Source: Halobacillus hunanensis
GTDB lineage: Bacteria; Bacillota; Bacilli; Bacillales; Halobacillaceae
Assembly (NCBI RefSeq): GCF_900166655.1
Contig: NZ_FVZB01000006.1
Span: 1,054,001-1,118,000 of the forward strand
DNA length: 64,000 nt
Direction: 5' to 3'
Below the pieces are notes generated by a model, which was not told the origin of the DNA, searched no databases, and saw nothing but the letters and a program-made list of their open reading frames with translations. Numbering within the stretch: the stretch's first letter is position 1; each line of letters opens with the position of its first letter. Positions 23,148 to 32,166 of this stretch are shown here, piece after piece. The translations under genes and the position numbers were made by a program.

Positions 23148-23477
23148 GTGTCAATGAAACCTTTTACAGAAAAAGTGATAAAGATTATCATGGAGATCCC
23201 TGAGGGACATGTGATGACTTACGGGCAGATTGCTCGTGCTGCAGGGAGTCCGCGTGCGGCGAGACAGGTGGTCCGGGTGCTTCATTCAATGAGCAGAAAA
23301 TATCAGCTGCCGTGGCACCGAGTCATCAATTCCAAAGGAGAAATTGCCATCAATGATGAGGAAGCAGCAATGGAGCAGCAGCTTTCACTTGAAAGCGAGG
23401 GTATTGTTGTTATTAATAAACAAATCGACTTAGCTACATATCAATATAGATTGGAAGGAAATGATTGGAAGACCTGA
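23148..23477 (+). CDS. Alkyltransferase-like protein (ATL), MGMT-family DNA-binding domain
   Basis: A protein of about 109 residues equal to the C-terminal half of O6-methylguanine-DNA methyltransferase. It has MTYGQIARAAGSPRAARQVV (HTH and arginine finger), but PWHRVI where active MGMT has PCHRVI. The lost cysteine means it cannot accept an alkyl group. ATLs flip O6-alkylguanine and recruit nucleotide excision repair. Start choice is uncertain: GTG at 23148 sits seven bases after AGGAG, with ATG at 23154 and TTG at 23145 as alternatives. Its stop codon lies inside a copy of the dispersed repeat. Confidence 0.85.
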   Translation: MSMKPFTEKVIKIIMEIPEGHVMTYGQIARAAGSPRAARQVVRVLHSMSRKYQLPWHRVINSKGEIAINDEEAAMEQQLSLESEGIVVINKQIDLATYQYRLEGNDWKT

Positions 23478-23526
23478 GGTGGGAATTTAAGTAATGAATA
23501 GGAATGAATGGATGACCTGAGGTGGA
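23471..23526. repeat. Dispersed repeat, half copies 3a and 3b in tandem
   Basis: GACCTGAGGTGGGAATTTAA at 23471-23490 and TGGATGACCTGAGGTGGA at 23509-23526, both in the same orientation, between the ATL gene and the PD-(D/E)XK gene. Confidence 0.75.
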
Positions 23527-23556
23527 AGGAGAAGGGAAAGAAGAGGAGGATTTGGG

Positions 23557-24492
23557 ATGAGGCGTTTTCCGGAGTTGTCGTGGTCGCTTTCGCGGCATAA
23601 AACTATGCTGACGTGTTTGCGTAAGTATGCTTATGATTATTATGTCTCCCATAATGGTTGGCTTACTAGTGGAGATTCGTTGTCGCAGCAGGCTTATCGT
23701 CTAAAAAAAATTACAAATCTAGAGATGCATTTTGGCAGTATTGTCCACGATTTAATCTATCAAATGATTCAAGATGTGCTGCATGATAAAGAGATTCCTA
23801 GTCAAGAAGCGGTCGTGGATAAGATTCGCCATCATTTAAATAAAGGATTTATTGAATCGACTCGTAAAGAACATCTATGGCTTAACAGGCCGAAACATTA
23901 TACAATGCTGCATGAAATTTATTACAGTCAGACAAATACACTGCCAGAATCTAAAATTAAGAAAATAACAGATCGCCTACATACGACAGTGAAAAATTTC
24001 TTTGCGAGCCAGTCGTTCGCAGACGTCCTTAACAAAGAAAATATGCGGTTCATAGAATCAGAAAAATTCAGATATATGAAGGTTGATGGGATTAAGATTT
24101 TTGTCGTGATGGATTTAGTTTACAAGGATTTACAAAAAGGAAAATGGGTAATAGTAGATTGGAAAACAGGGAAATCATCTGATGAAGACCGCAACCAGCT
24201 GGCACTATATGCTCTTTACTTACAACAAAAATATAATATTGAATCATTAGATGAAATCGTTATTCGAAATGAATATTTATTAGAGGGAACTAATGTGGAG
24301 CACCAGCTAACATCCCATGACCTTGTAAATGTTCAACGTCTCTACCAAATCAGTATGGAGCAAATGCAAAGTTACCTGCTGGACCCCAATCAAAACCAAC
24401 CTTTGCCAATTGAACAATTCCCAATGCAGGACAACCCGCGTATTTGCGCCCATTGTAACTATCAAGAACTATGTTTCCCTTCTGGCTCCTAA
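23557..24492 (+). CDS. PD-(D/E)XK nuclease with probable 4Fe-4S cluster (RecB/Cas4/AddB-type)
   Basis: A 311-residue single-domain nuclease. The active site reads as GSIVHDLI (about 60-67), VVMDLVYKD (Asp near 190), VIVDWKTGK (D-x-K near 203) and NQLALYALYLQ (motif Q/Y). One cysteine in LTCLRKYAYDYY (near 20) and three at the C-terminus, CAHCNYQELC (near 294-303), reproduce the C-x(n)-CxxC-x5-C staple of AddB and Cas4. No cas, addA or recombination genes are adjacent, so it stands alone. It presumably acts on DNA ends in repair; the partner is unknown. Confidence 0.8.
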   Translation: MRRFPELSWSLSRHKTMLTCLRKYAYDYYVSHNGWLTSGDSLSQQAYRLKKITNLEMHFGSIVHDLIYQMIQDVLHDKEIPSQEAVVDKIRHHLNKGFIESTRKEHLWLNRPKHYTMLHEIYYSQTNTLPESKIKKITDRLHTTVKNFFASQSFADVLNKENMRFIESEKFRYMKVDGIKIFVVMDLVYKDLQKGKWVIVDWKTGKSSDEDRNQLALYALYLQQKYNIESLDEIVIRNEYLLEGTNVEHQLTSHDLVNVQRLYQISMEQMQSYLLDPNQNQPLPIEQFPMQDNPRICAHCNYQELCFPSGS

Positions 24493-24560
24493 ATGTTTGA
24501 ACAAAACTGAGAACGGATAAACTTAATGTAGCATTAAACAGAAGGAGATGTTCAGAAGTT

Positions 24561-25193
24561 ATGAAAGTACTCGTAGCAGGAGCAAATGGTACGACAGGAC
24601 GTTTACTTATACAATATCTAAAAGAAGACGGTCATGAGCCGTACGGAATGGTTCGTAAAGAAGAACAAAAAGCAACAATTGACGAATTAGGCGGTACACC
24701 CGTTCTCGCCGATTTAACAAAAGATGTTGGTCATGCTGTCAAAGGAATGGATGCTGTGATGTTCGCGGCTGGTTCAGGGTCAAGCACTGGTTCAGATCAA
24801 ACGACAGCAGTTGACCGTGATGGAGCCATCAATCTGATTAAGGCAACAGAAAATTTGGGGATTAAGAAATTCGTTATGCTTAGTGCCATCTCTGCAGATG
24901 ATCCAAGCCAGGGATCCGGCCCTATGGAGCATTACTTGAGAATGAAGCTTGAAGCGGATGAATACTTGGAAGGCACGGAACTTGATTATACGATCGTTCG
25001 CCCAGGCGGTCTGACCAACGAAGATAGCACCAGTAAAATTAAAGTTGGTAAGAAGGTGGAGCGTGACTCCATTACAAGAGCAGATGTGGCTAAGACGATG
25101 ATTGCCGCTCTGGAAGAAGCAAATGCGTATCATAAAACCTTTGAGATGGTTCAAGGTGAAACGCAAATCGAAGATGCTTTGAAAAATCTATAA
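24561..25193 (+). CDS. NAD(P)-binding SDR-like protein (atypical short-chain reductase)
   Basis: A 210-residue Rossmann protein with the dinucleotide motif GANGTTGR at about 7-14 and AAGSGSSTG near 70, of the YhfK/YwnB NAD(P)H-binding group. It lacks the classical YxxxK dyad in its usual place, as in regulatory or flavin-reductase-like members. GGAG lies about 13 bases before the ATG, a loose spacing. The substrate is unknown. Confidence 0.78.
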   Translation: MKVLVAGANGTTGRLLIQYLKEDGHEPYGMVRKEEQKATIDELGGTPVLADLTKDVGHAVKGMDAVMFAAGSGSSTGSDQTTAVDRDGAINLIKATENLGIKKFVMLSAISADDPSQGSGPMEHYLRMKLEADEYLEGTELDYTIVRPGGLTNEDSTSKIKVGKKVERDSITRADVAKTMIAALEEANAYHKTFEMVQGETQIEDALKNL

Positions 25194-25201
25194 GTCAATA
25201 A

Positions 25202-25242
25202 AACAGCCGCTCCCAATTCGGTGGGAGTGGCTGTTATTTTTT
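25202..25242. terminator. Bidirectional terminator between the SDR and ypcP genes
   Basis: AACAGCC-G-CTCCCA pairs with TGGGAG-T-GGCTGTT (25202-25215 with 25222-25235), followed by T residues on the plus strand. Confidence 0.85.
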
Positions 25243-26116
25243 ACATTCCTACAAGATTTTTCTGCCAATTTCTAAACTCGAGTTCATCGAATTTTTGCCC
25301 CATTTTTTCATCATTAATGAAAAACAGAGCCTCTTCCAATGAACAATTCACATCAGCTTCACAATGAATTTGCGCAAGCTTTCTTGAAAGATGAAGCATC
25401 TCAAGGTCCTGCTCAATTTTTGCCCGCTGTGCTTTCGTTAATTGCTCGATATTTTCCAGAATCCCCTCTATCGTTTTATGCTGGATTAATAGTTTAAGTG
25501 CTGTTTTTTCGCCAATTCCTCGCACCCCAGGATAATTATCACTGCTGTCGCCCATCAAAGCCTTTAAATCTACCATTTGTGCTGGGGTAATCCCCTTTTC
25601 CTCAAAGAAAGAGTCCTCGCGGTATTCAGCATAATTTCCATACCCTTTCTTCAATAAAACGACAGAAACATTCGGCTTGAGCAGCTGAAGCATATCCTGG
25701 TCCCCTGTGAGAATAAACACCTGCGAATCTTTGCAATATCCATCACTCAGCGTTCCCATACAGTCATCCGCTTCAAAGCCAGCTTTCCCTATATTCGGAA
25801 TATCCAATGACTCCATAACTTCCTTGGCTAACTCAAACTGAGGGATTAATTCTTCCGGAGCTTCCCCGCGGTTTGCTTTGTATTCGGAAAAAAGCTCGTT
25901 ACGAAATGTTTTACTTCCCATATCCCAGCAGCATACAACGTGTGTAGGCTGGTAAGTATCGATAGCTGTAAACAGATGCTTTACCATTCCGTAAACTGCA
26001 TTTGTAGGCATACCTTTACTATTTATCATGAAATAATTGCTCATTGCTGTGGCGTAGAACGCGCGAAAAAGCAAGGCCATTCCGTCAACGAGCAAAACTC
26101 GATTCGTTGTCATCAT
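25241..26116 (-). CDS. ypcP: 5'-3' exonuclease (YpcP, Pol I N-terminal-domain type)
   Basis: A 291-residue stand-alone flap-endonuclease/5' nuclease. It carries LLVDGMALLFRAFYA at about 7-21, the acidic metal-site cluster FEADDCMGTL (near 117) and LTGDQDMLQL (near 140), and the helix-hairpin-helix GDSSDNYPGVRGIGEKTA (near 190-207). In Bacillus this enzyme backs up the PolA domain in removing RNA primers and flaps. The start follows AAGGGG by seven bases. It is monocistronic. Confidence 0.9.
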   Translation of the reverse strand: MMTTNRVLLVDGMALLFRAFYATAMSNYFMINSKGMPTNAVYGMVKHLFTAIDTYQPTHVVCCWDMGSKTFRNELFSEYKANRGEAPEELIPQFELAKEVMESLDIPNIGKAGFEADDCMGTLSDGYCKDSQVFILTGDQDMLQLLKPNVSVVLLKKGYGNYAEYREDSFFEEKGITPAQMVDLKALMGDSSDNYPGVRGIGEKTALKLLIQHKTIEGILENIEQLTKAQRAKIEQDLEMLHLSRKLAQIHCEADVNCSLEEALFFINDEKMGQKFDELEFRNWQKNLVGM

Positions 26117-26241
26117 CTTCGGACCCCTTTATTTTAAAAAGTTGATTCTATTATAACAAATTGCAGATCTAAGCGGGTCAAATAGCTTTAACAATATCTA
26201 GAAACTATTCTTCTATTTGAAACAAGGGTATTACCTAATAA

Positions 26242-26270
26242 TTGACAAAATTCTGATAACGTAGTAAATT
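26242..26270 (+). promoter_or_regulatory. Sigma-A promoter of the aldehyde dehydrogenase gene
   Basis: TTGACA (26242-26247), 17-bp spacer, TAAATT (26265-26270). Confidence 0.7.
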
Positions 26271-26304
26271 AGAGTTACGTGCAATCTATTTACATACTCT
26301 CCTT

Positions 26305-26318
26305 TGTAAGCGTTTGCA
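26305..26318 (+). promoter_or_regulatory. cre (CcpA site) before the aldehyde dehydrogenase gene
   Basis: TGTAAGCGTTTGCA, 13 of 14 matches to the cre consensus, downstream of the promoter and so expected to repress in rich sugar. Confidence 0.72.
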
Positions 26319-26350
26319 CATCACCAGATTAATAATGGGAGGCATGAAGA

Positions 26351-27871
26351 ATGGTATACGCATTTCCTAATACCGAAGGGTCAATCGTTCAGTACAAAGA
26401 ACGTTACGAAAATTTTATTGGGGGTAAATGGACTCCACCAGTAAAAGGGCAATACTTTGATAATGTTACACCTGTAACTGGCAAAACCTTCTGTCAGGTA
26501 CCTCGTTCCACAGAAGAAGACATTGAGCTTGCCGTTGATGCAGCCTATGAAGCAAAGGAGTCCTGGGGGAAAACCTCAGTCACGGAACGCTCGCTTGTTC
26601 TAAACCGTATTGCTGATCGTATGGAGGAGAACCTTGAGAAACTGGCTGTCGCTGAAACATGGGAGAATGGGAAAGCCGTCAGAGAAACACTTAATGCTGA
26701 CATCCCATTAGCCATTGATCATTTTCGCTATTTTGCCTCAGTCATTCGTGCCCAAGAAGGGTCAATTGGGGAAATTGACAATGACACGGTCGCCTATCAT
26801 TTTCACGAACCGCTTGGAGTAGTAGGACAAATCATACCTTGGAACTTTCCGATCCTTATGGCTACATGGAAAATTGCCCCTGCACTTGCTGCTGGTAACG
26901 CCATTGTGCTTAAACCAGCGGAACAGACTCCAGCCTCCTTGCTGCTGTTACTAGAGATGATAGAGGATTTACTTCCTGCTGGTGTATTAAATGTCGTGAA
27001 CGGTTATGGCCTTGAGGCTGGTAAACCACTTGCTCAAAATCCACGCATTAACAAGGTTGCCTTCACCGGAGAGACAACAACCGGCCGCATGATTATGCAA
27101 TATGCTTCACAAAATATTATCCCTGTCACGCTTGAGCTTGGCGGAAAATCACCAAATATATTCTTTGAAGATGTGATGAGTAAAGATGATGATTTTCTTG
27201 ATAAGGCGATTGAAGGGATGGTTATGTTTGCCTTAAACCAGGGAGAGGTGTGTACCTGTCCTTCACGTGCGCTTGTGCAGGAATCTATTTATGATCAATT
27301 TATGGAACGAGTCATCGAACGTGTCAAAGCCATTAAAGTCGGGAACCCGCTTGACCCAGAAGTCATGATGGGAGCTCAAGCGTCTTCTGAACAGCTTGAA
27401 AAAATTCTTTCCTATCTTAATATTGGAAAAGAGGAGGGTGCGGAATGTCTCATTGGCGGTGAGCGGAATCAACTGGCTGGCGATTTTTCCGAAGGCTATT
27501 ATGTTCAGCCAACGATGTTCAAGGGCAATAATAGTATGAGAATCTTCCAAGAGGAAATCTTCGGTCCTGTTCTTGCAGTTACTACCTTTAAAGATCCAGA
27601 AGAAGCAATGGAAATTGCTAATGATACTCTTTATGGACTCGGAGCAGGGGTCTGGTCCAGAGATATTAATACTGCTTATCGCTTCGGGCGCGGCATTGAA
27701 GCTGGGCGTGTGTGGACGAATTGCTACCACGCTTATCCTGCTCATGCAGCATTTGGCGGCTACAAAATGTCTGGGGTCGGCCGCGAGAACCACAAAATGA
27801 TGCTCAGCCACTATCAGCAAACGAAAAATCTGCTTGTCAGCTATAGTGGACAGAAGTTAGGATTCTTTTAA
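26351..27871 (+). CDS. NAD-dependent aldehyde dehydrogenase (AcoD/ExaC-like)
   Basis: A 506-residue ALDH-superfamily enzyme. It has [20 protein letters not shown] near 160, KPAEQTP near 192, the catalytic Glu in LELGGKSPN near 264 and the catalytic Cys in [11 protein letters not shown] near 303. The double cysteine EVCTC is typical of the AcoD/ExaC acetaldehyde dehydrogenases. A DUF779 gene follows 21 nt later, a pairing common for this subgroup. Likely role: oxidation of acetaldehyde or other short aldehydes, under catabolite control by the upstream cre. Confidence 0.88.
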   Translation: MVYAFPNTEGSIVQYKERYENFIGGKWTPPVKGQYFDNVTPVTGKTFCQVPRSTEEDIELAVDAAYEAKESWGKTSVTERSLVLNRIADRMEENLEKLAVAETWENGKAVRETLNADIPLAIDHFRYFASVIRAQEGSIGEIDNDTVAYHFHEPLGVVGQIIPWNFPILMATWKIAPALAAGNAIVLKPAEQTPASLLLLLEMIEDLLPAGVLNVVNGYGLEAGKPLAQNPRINKVAFTGETTTGRMIMQYASQNIIPVTLELGGKSPNIFFEDVMSKDDDFLDKAIEGMVMFALNQGEVCTCPSRALVQESIYDQFMERVIERVKAIKVGNPLDPEVMMGAQASSEQLEKILSYLNIGKEEGAECLIGGERNQLAGDFSEGYYVQPTMFKGNNSMRIFQEEIFGPVLAVTTFKDPEEAMEIANDTLYGLGAGVWSRDINTAYRFGRGIEAGRVWTNCYHAYPAHAAFGGYKMSGVGRENHKMMLSHYQQTKNLLVSYSGQKLGFF

Positions 27872-27892
27872 TCTTACAAAGGAGGTGACGGA

Positions 27893-28261
27893 ATGGTTGA
27901 ACGTGTAACGGCTACCGATGAAGCTCTCCAGTTAATTGAAGCACTTAAAGAGAAACACGGCCCGTTGATGTTCCACCAATCCGGCGGCTGTTGTGATGGA
28001 AGCTCTCCGATGTGTTACCCGGAGGGCGACTTGATCGTAGGCACTCAGGACGTTCTGCTTGGGAAAATTGGGGAGACTCCCTTTTATATCCACAAGAAGC
28101 AATATGATTACTGGAAGCATACCCAGCTCATTATTGATGTTGTAGACGGCCGTGGTGGAATGTTTTCTTTGGAAGGAGTAGAAGGAAAACGATTCTTAAC
28201 CCGCTCTCGTGCCTTTTCCGATGAAGAATTCAAAGAACTTAAAACAGCTGGAATTCTTTAA
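27893..28261 (+). CDS. DUF779 protein, partner of aldehyde dehydrogenase
   Basis: A 122-residue protein with the DUF779 signature FHQSGGCCDGSSPMCYP near 24-40, three closely spaced cysteines that could bind metal or be redox-active. The family almost always sits next to AcoD/ExaC aldehyde dehydrogenases, but its role is untested. AAAGGAGG precedes the ATG. Confidence 0.85.
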   Translation: MVERVTATDEALQLIEALKEKHGPLMFHQSGGCCDGSSPMCYPEGDLIVGTQDVLLGKIGETPFYIHKKQYDYWKHTQLIIDVVDGRGGMFSLEGVEGKRFLTRSRAFSDEEFKELKTAGIL

Positions 28262-28267
28262 ACACCC

Positions 28268-28294
28268 CCCCTGCCTTGCTTTCCATGGCAGGGG
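28268..28294. terminator. Hairpin between the DUF779 gene and ykoC
   Basis: CCCCTGCC/GGCAGGGG stem (28268-28275 with 28287-28294). There is no strong T-run; it serves converging genes. Confidence 0.65.
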
Positions 28295-28303
28295 AATGTT
28301 TAT

Positions 28304-29083
28304 TTAGAACTGTCCATTATACCAGCTGAAGTATCCTAACACATTAGAAACATAGGCGATCGCGATTAGCGCGGTGAGCGTCACAATTAGAAATATCCAA
28401 TCTATACTCTTTACTGTAAATCTACGATAGAAATTTCGATCCTTCTCACCGGTAAACCCCTTCGACTCCATGGCAACAGCTGTCCTTTCTGCTTTGCGGA
28501 TGGCACCTGCCAATAACGGAATCATAAACCTTCTGTATTGTTTAATAGACTCTCTTACCTTTTTCGTTCGTTTAACTCCTCTTACCTGATGAGCCTCCTG
28601 GATTTGATTAAATTCATCCTTCATTAAAGGAAGAAAACGATATCCCGCCAGCACCCCGTAAGCCAGCTTTGGCGGTAGTTTACACTGTTGCATGAGACTT
28701 AAAATAAAGTGAACCATATCTGTTGTAAAAATGAACAGTAAGGACAAGGTGGCAAAGGCGAACATTCTAAACACAAGAGACAAGGCAGCTACAATATCCT
28801 CCTCCGGAATTTCCCACAGCAGCAAGTGGATCGTTTGAGCGGGATGCTCTGGGGCGTCAGAAAATGCTATCGTTGTCCACAGCATTCCTAAAGAAATGAT
28901 CATAAAAGGAAGCAAAAACAAAAGGTAATATTTTATGTTTACTTTTCCAAACAGAAAAGTAAACACTATCGTCCATATACTGAATAGCAGCGGGGTGATA
29001 GGATCAAAAATAAGGGCTAGTCCGATAACTGCAACGATTACCGTTAAGGCTTTGATGCTTGGGTTAAGCTTATGAAGAAACAT
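28304..29083 (-). CDS. ykoC: ECF transporter T component (YkoC)
   Basis: A 259-residue membrane protein with five or so helices. The coupling region shows the EcfT motifs ARxGA... as HQVRGVKRTKK and AVAMESKGF (near 160-215), the helices that contact the ATPases. It overlaps ykoD by 14 nt. It forms the energy-coupling module of the YkoEDC thiamine-precursor importer. Confidence 0.86.
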   Translation of the reverse strand: MFLHKLNPSIKALTVIVAVIGLALIFDPITPLLFSIWTIVFTFLFGKVNIKYYLLFLLPFMIISLGMLWTTIAFSDAPEHPAQTIHLLLWEIPEEDIVAALSLVFRMFAFATLSLLFIFTTDMVHFILSLMQQCKLPPKLAYGVLAGYRFLPLMKDEFNQIQEAHQVRGVKRTKKVRESIKQYRRFMIPLLAGAIRKAERTAVAMESKGFTGEKDRNFYRRFTVKSIDWIFLIVTLTALIAIAYVSNVLGYFSWYNGQF

Positions 29084-30725
29084 ACAGCCCCTCCCTTTCC
29101 ACCTGTTGCTGCAGTTGAATTCGAACGGGATAATTAAGCTGCCATCTAGCTAAACCATCATCACACCATAGTTTATGAGGATGTCCATCTGCGACCACTT
29201 CCCCTTTATTTATGACGAGCACCCGATCAGCATATTTATCTACTAACTCCATATCATGCGTCACCATGACAATTGTGGCGCCTTTTTCCTGCCGTTGAGC
29301 CAACAAGGTCATTAATTGTTCTGTTGATTGGGCATCCTGGCCAAACGTTGGTTCATCCAGTATTAACAGTTCCTGATGATCCACTATCATCGAAGCCACA
29401 CTCAACCTGCGCTTTTGCCCCTGGCTTAATGTGTACGGATGGCGTTCTTCCATCCCATTCAGCTGACAGATGTCAAGAACTTCCCGTACTTGTTGATCGA
29501 CTTTATATTCTTCGATACCTTGAACTCTGAGACTAAATGCTATCTCCTCATATACGGTATCTGTAATCAGCTGATGTTCAGGGTTTTGAAAAACGTAGCC
29601 GATGTGCTTCCTTACATCTATTTCTTTCCAAGATGAGAGTGGTTTTCCGAGAAAAGAAATATTGCCTTTAGTCGGCTTTTGCAGACCTGCCATAACCCTG
29701 GAAAGAGAAGTTTTCCCGCTTCCATTCTCACCAACCATTGCTATGAACTCCCCTTTTCTGATTTTCAGGGATACATCTGAGATAATCCTGCTTTTTCTTT
29801 TCATCCACGAAATTGATGATAATTGAAGAATTGTTGAGGTAGAATGGCTTCCCCTTGGCTCAGGAGGAAAAGTGATCTGTTCTTTTGAACCCCTCCATCC
29901 AGTAATAACATCAGAAACAGTCAGTGGAAAATGGCTGCATTGATCCAGCCATTCTTTCTCCATAGCTAACTGAGTTACCGCCGGCATCGATATCCCCTGA
30001 CACTGTAATGCACTTTTATGCCTGTTCATCCAATCTCTTATAGGGCCATCATAAACTAGCTCGCCGCTTCGATTCATCATCACTCCTCGTTCAATAAAAG
30101 ATACCCATCCATCTAGTTGATGTTCAATAACAAGAAGCGCAAAGCCTTTTTCTTCTTGAAGTGCTTGGATGGTTTGGATAAAATCACGTGTGGCAATCGG
30201 GTCCAAATTGGCCGTCGGTTCATCCAAAATTAACAGCTCAGGTTCCATAGCGAGAACACAGGCTAAAGCGAGCTTCTGTTTTTGCCCGCCTGATAATGTT
30301 TGTATCGATCGCTGTCTTGCTCCTTCTAATCCTACAAGCTGTAGAACATGATCAATACGGGAAGATATCCGCTCCACTGGTGTATGGATGTTTTCCAGGC
30401 CAAATGCTATTTCATCTTCCACTGTGATCATACAAAACTGACTTTCAGGATCTTGAAACACGACCCCAACATGTTGACTCATTTCCCCGGGAGCATAGCT
30501 AGCCACAGAATTACCTCTGAACTGAATATCGCCTGTCATTGTTCCGTCTAGTTCACGAGGATAAATACCATTTATACCATACGTCAGCGTGCTTTTCCCG
30601 CAGCCGCTCGGTCCTAATAATAGTAAACGCTCGCCCTGGTCTATTGAAAAACTAATATTTGATAACACTTGGTCATTTACTTCTTGAAACTGGAGATGAA
30701 GTTGACGCACATCAAGTAACTTCAT
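29070..30725 (-). CDS. ykoD: ECF transporter ATPase with two ABC domains (YkoD)
   Basis: 551 residues containing two nucleotide-binding domains. The first has LLGPSGCGKST (near 35), LSGGQKQK (near 144) and LLILDEPTANLD. The second has MVGENGSGKTS (near 330), LSQGQKRR (near 434) and LLILDEPTFGQD. Powers HMP/thiamine uptake with YkoC and YkoE. It overlaps ykoE by four bases. Confidence 0.9.
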   Translation of the reverse strand: MKLLDVRQLHLQFQEVNDQVLSNISFSIDQGERLLLLGPSGCGKSTLTYGINGIYPRELDGTMTGDIQFRGNSVASYAPGEMSQHVGVVFQDPESQFCMITVEDEIAFGLENIHTPVERISSRIDHVLQLVGLEGARQRSIQTLSGGQKQKLALACVLAMEPELLILDEPTANLDPIATRDFIQTIQALQEEKGFALLVIEHQLDGWVSFIERGVMMNRSGELVYDGPIRDWMNRHKSALQCQGISMPAVTQLAMEKEWLDQCSHFPLTVSDVITGWRGSKEQITFPPEPRGSHSTSTILQLSSISWMKRKSRIISDVSLKIRKGEFIAMVGENGSGKTSLSRVMAGLQKPTKGNISFLGKPLSSWKEIDVRKHIGYVFQNPEHQLITDTVYEEIAFSLRVQGIEEYKVDQQVREVLDICQLNGMEERHPYTLSQGQKRRLSVASMIVDHQELLILDEPTFGQDAQSTEQLMTLLAQRQEKGATIVMVTHDMELVDKYADRVLVINKGEVVADGHPHKLWCDDGLARWQLNYPVRIQLQQQVEREGLYVSS

Positions 30726-31306
30726 GCTGCCTTCTTCCTTCGCTGCTCTTTTCCAAGGGCAAACCCCGTTAATACACCCGTTTTTGCCAGAGCATCACTA
30801 ATGGCCTTCCCTAACACACCAGAGATCAAGGCACCGCTTATCATCCGAACGACAAGCATACTAAGAATGTATCCTGTTCCAAATACAGCGTACCCGGAAC
30901 GAAAGTACCCCCATACAAAACTAAAGACAGCTGCTCCGACACCAGCCAGCATTAATACAGCTAGATTGTATGATTTATATCTTGTCACGGCAAAAGCAGC
31001 CTCTGCCCCGAGCCCCTGGATGATCCCTGTTAAAATTAAAATCGGGCCCATTGCATTTCCAAGCAGCATTTCTACTGTGGCTGCAATCGTTTCTGATAAA
31101 AATGCCGCCCCTTTTTTACGAATAATATAGGCCGCTACAATCGAAACGATAAACCAAATTCCGAAGATCAGATCATATCCGATTGGGCCAAATAGTCCTG
31201 CCAGCAGCTTTCCAACAGGTAAAAAGGCTAAATAAACAACGGCAAATACTACGGAAAGCACGGACATCACAACAATTTCTTTCAACTTCCAGTTATGCAG
31301 TCCCAT
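30722..31306 (-). CDS. ykoE: ECF transporter S component (YkoE)
   Basis: A 194-residue substrate-binding membrane subunit with about six helices, starting MGLHNWKLKEIVVMSVLSVV as YkoE proteins do. It lies one base after ykoF. Context and the TPP riboswitch indicate that the substrate is thiamine or its hydroxymethylpyrimidine moiety. Confidence 0.88.
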   Translation of the reverse strand: MGLHNWKLKEIVVMSVLSVVFAVVYLAFLPVGKLLAGLFGPIGYDLIFGIWFIVSIVAAYIIRKKGAAFLSETIAATVEMLLGNAMGPILILTGIIQGLGAEAAFAVTRYKSYNLAVLMLAGVGAAVFSFVWGYFRSGYAVFGTGYILSMLVVRMISGALISGVLGKAISDALAKTGVLTGFALGKEQRRKKAA

Positions 31307-31307
31307 T

Positions 31308-31910
31308 TCACTTCCCTCCTTTTACAGAGGGACTGTTTGCAGAAATCGTAACAGTCATGACCGTATGAGGAGAGCCTTGCTCTTCAGTCTGTTGGAATAC
31401 TTTCTCCAAGCCATCAAACACTCTGTTTCCATCCCCGTCTAAACGTGTCGAATAATGAGCCGCACTCACCTCAACACCCTGATTCTTCATGTCTTCAATT
31501 TGACCATAAATAACATCCATATAGTTCCCGCCGCCCATAGGGTATAAGGAAAACTTAGCGGCAGCCTCTTGGTCAATCAACCCGCTTGCGGAAGCATTTT
31601 GTACTAGATTATCCTCTGCCATGTACACATCGCCAGCCGAGTCCCCTGGGCATCCTATTGAATAAGTTGCTTGAAATACTACATGTTCTCCCGTTTTTGC
31701 CGCTTGTAAAAAAATCGCTTTCGTTACATCAAACACATGAATCATCTGCCCTCTTACTGTCGTCGTGACATCATCTGTTCTCATCCATACTTTCGATGTG
31801 TCCACTTCATTCAGCGAGGACTTAATAATCTCCACAAAACGGTCAGACATCGGATAAATCGAGAATGAACTTCCTGCAATTCGATTAGCAGATCCACAAA
31901 CTTCACTCAT
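31308..31910 (-). CDS. ykoF: Thiamine/HMP-binding protein YkoF
   Basis: A 200-residue cytoplasmic protein made of two similar ferredoxin-like halves (about 5-95 and 110-195). It contains RIAGSSFSIYPMSD, YSIGCPGDSAGD and SANSPSVK, close to B. subtilis YkoF, which binds thiamine and HMP. The ATG at 31910 lies about ten bases after AGGAGG. It is the first gene after the TPP riboswitch. Confidence 0.9.
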   Translation of the reverse strand: MSEVCGSANRIAGSSFSIYPMSDRFVEIIKSSLNEVDTSKVWMRTDDVTTTVRGQMIHVFDVTKAIFLQAAKTGEHVVFQATYSIGCPGDSAGDVYMAEDNLVQNASASGLIDQEAAAKFSLYPMGGGNYMDVIYGQIEDMKNQGVEVSAAHYSTRLDGDGNRVFDGLEKVFQQTEEQGSPHTVMTVTISANSPSVKGGK

Positions 31911-31940
31911 GTTTATACTTCCTCCTTTTTTAATAAACAC

Positions 31941-31969
31941 AAAAAAAACTGCACCCCGCGGGAGTGCAG
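31941..31969 (-). terminator. Riboswitch-controlled terminator before ykoF
   Basis: CTGCAC/GTGCAG stem (31949-31954 with 31964-31969), extended by inner C/G pairs and followed on the minus strand by eight T. It lies between the TPP aptamer and ykoF. Confidence 0.88.
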
Positions 31970-32018
31970 CTACGAACGTATGTATATGTGTGTACCATTA
32001 TCATTCTACGATCGACTC

Positions 32019-32105
32019 CACTTCCCCACGCTAGTATTATCCAGATCGGGTTCTAAGGGTCAGAAACGGTTTCCTCTCAGCCGCGTACGCAGCTCCCCTA
32101 GTGTT
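32019..32105 (-). ncRNA. TPP riboswitch (thi-box)
   Basis: Minus strand holds the conserved thi-box blocks in order: GGGGAGC (32099-32093), GCGGCTGAGAGG (near 32085-32074), ACCCTTAGAACCCGATCTGG (near 32060-32041), ATAATACTAGCG and GGGGAAGTG (end 32019). P1 can close as CACT/AGTG. With the downstream terminator it would switch off ykoFEDC when thiamine pyrophosphate is plentiful. Confidence 0.95.
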
Positions 32106-32166
32106 ATTAACGATATGCAATTTTTTCACACTTCTATCGTAATCAATGGTTATACATTTGTAAAGC

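Noticed and set aside
23557-24492. CRISPR-associated Cas4
   Set aside because: No repeat array and no other cas gene is present; the nuclease motifs are shared with AddB and RecB-like proteins.
27263-27820. 185-codon frame antisense to the aldehyde dehydrogenase gene
   Set aside because: The dehydrogenase has complete catalytic motifs; the antisense frame has no support.
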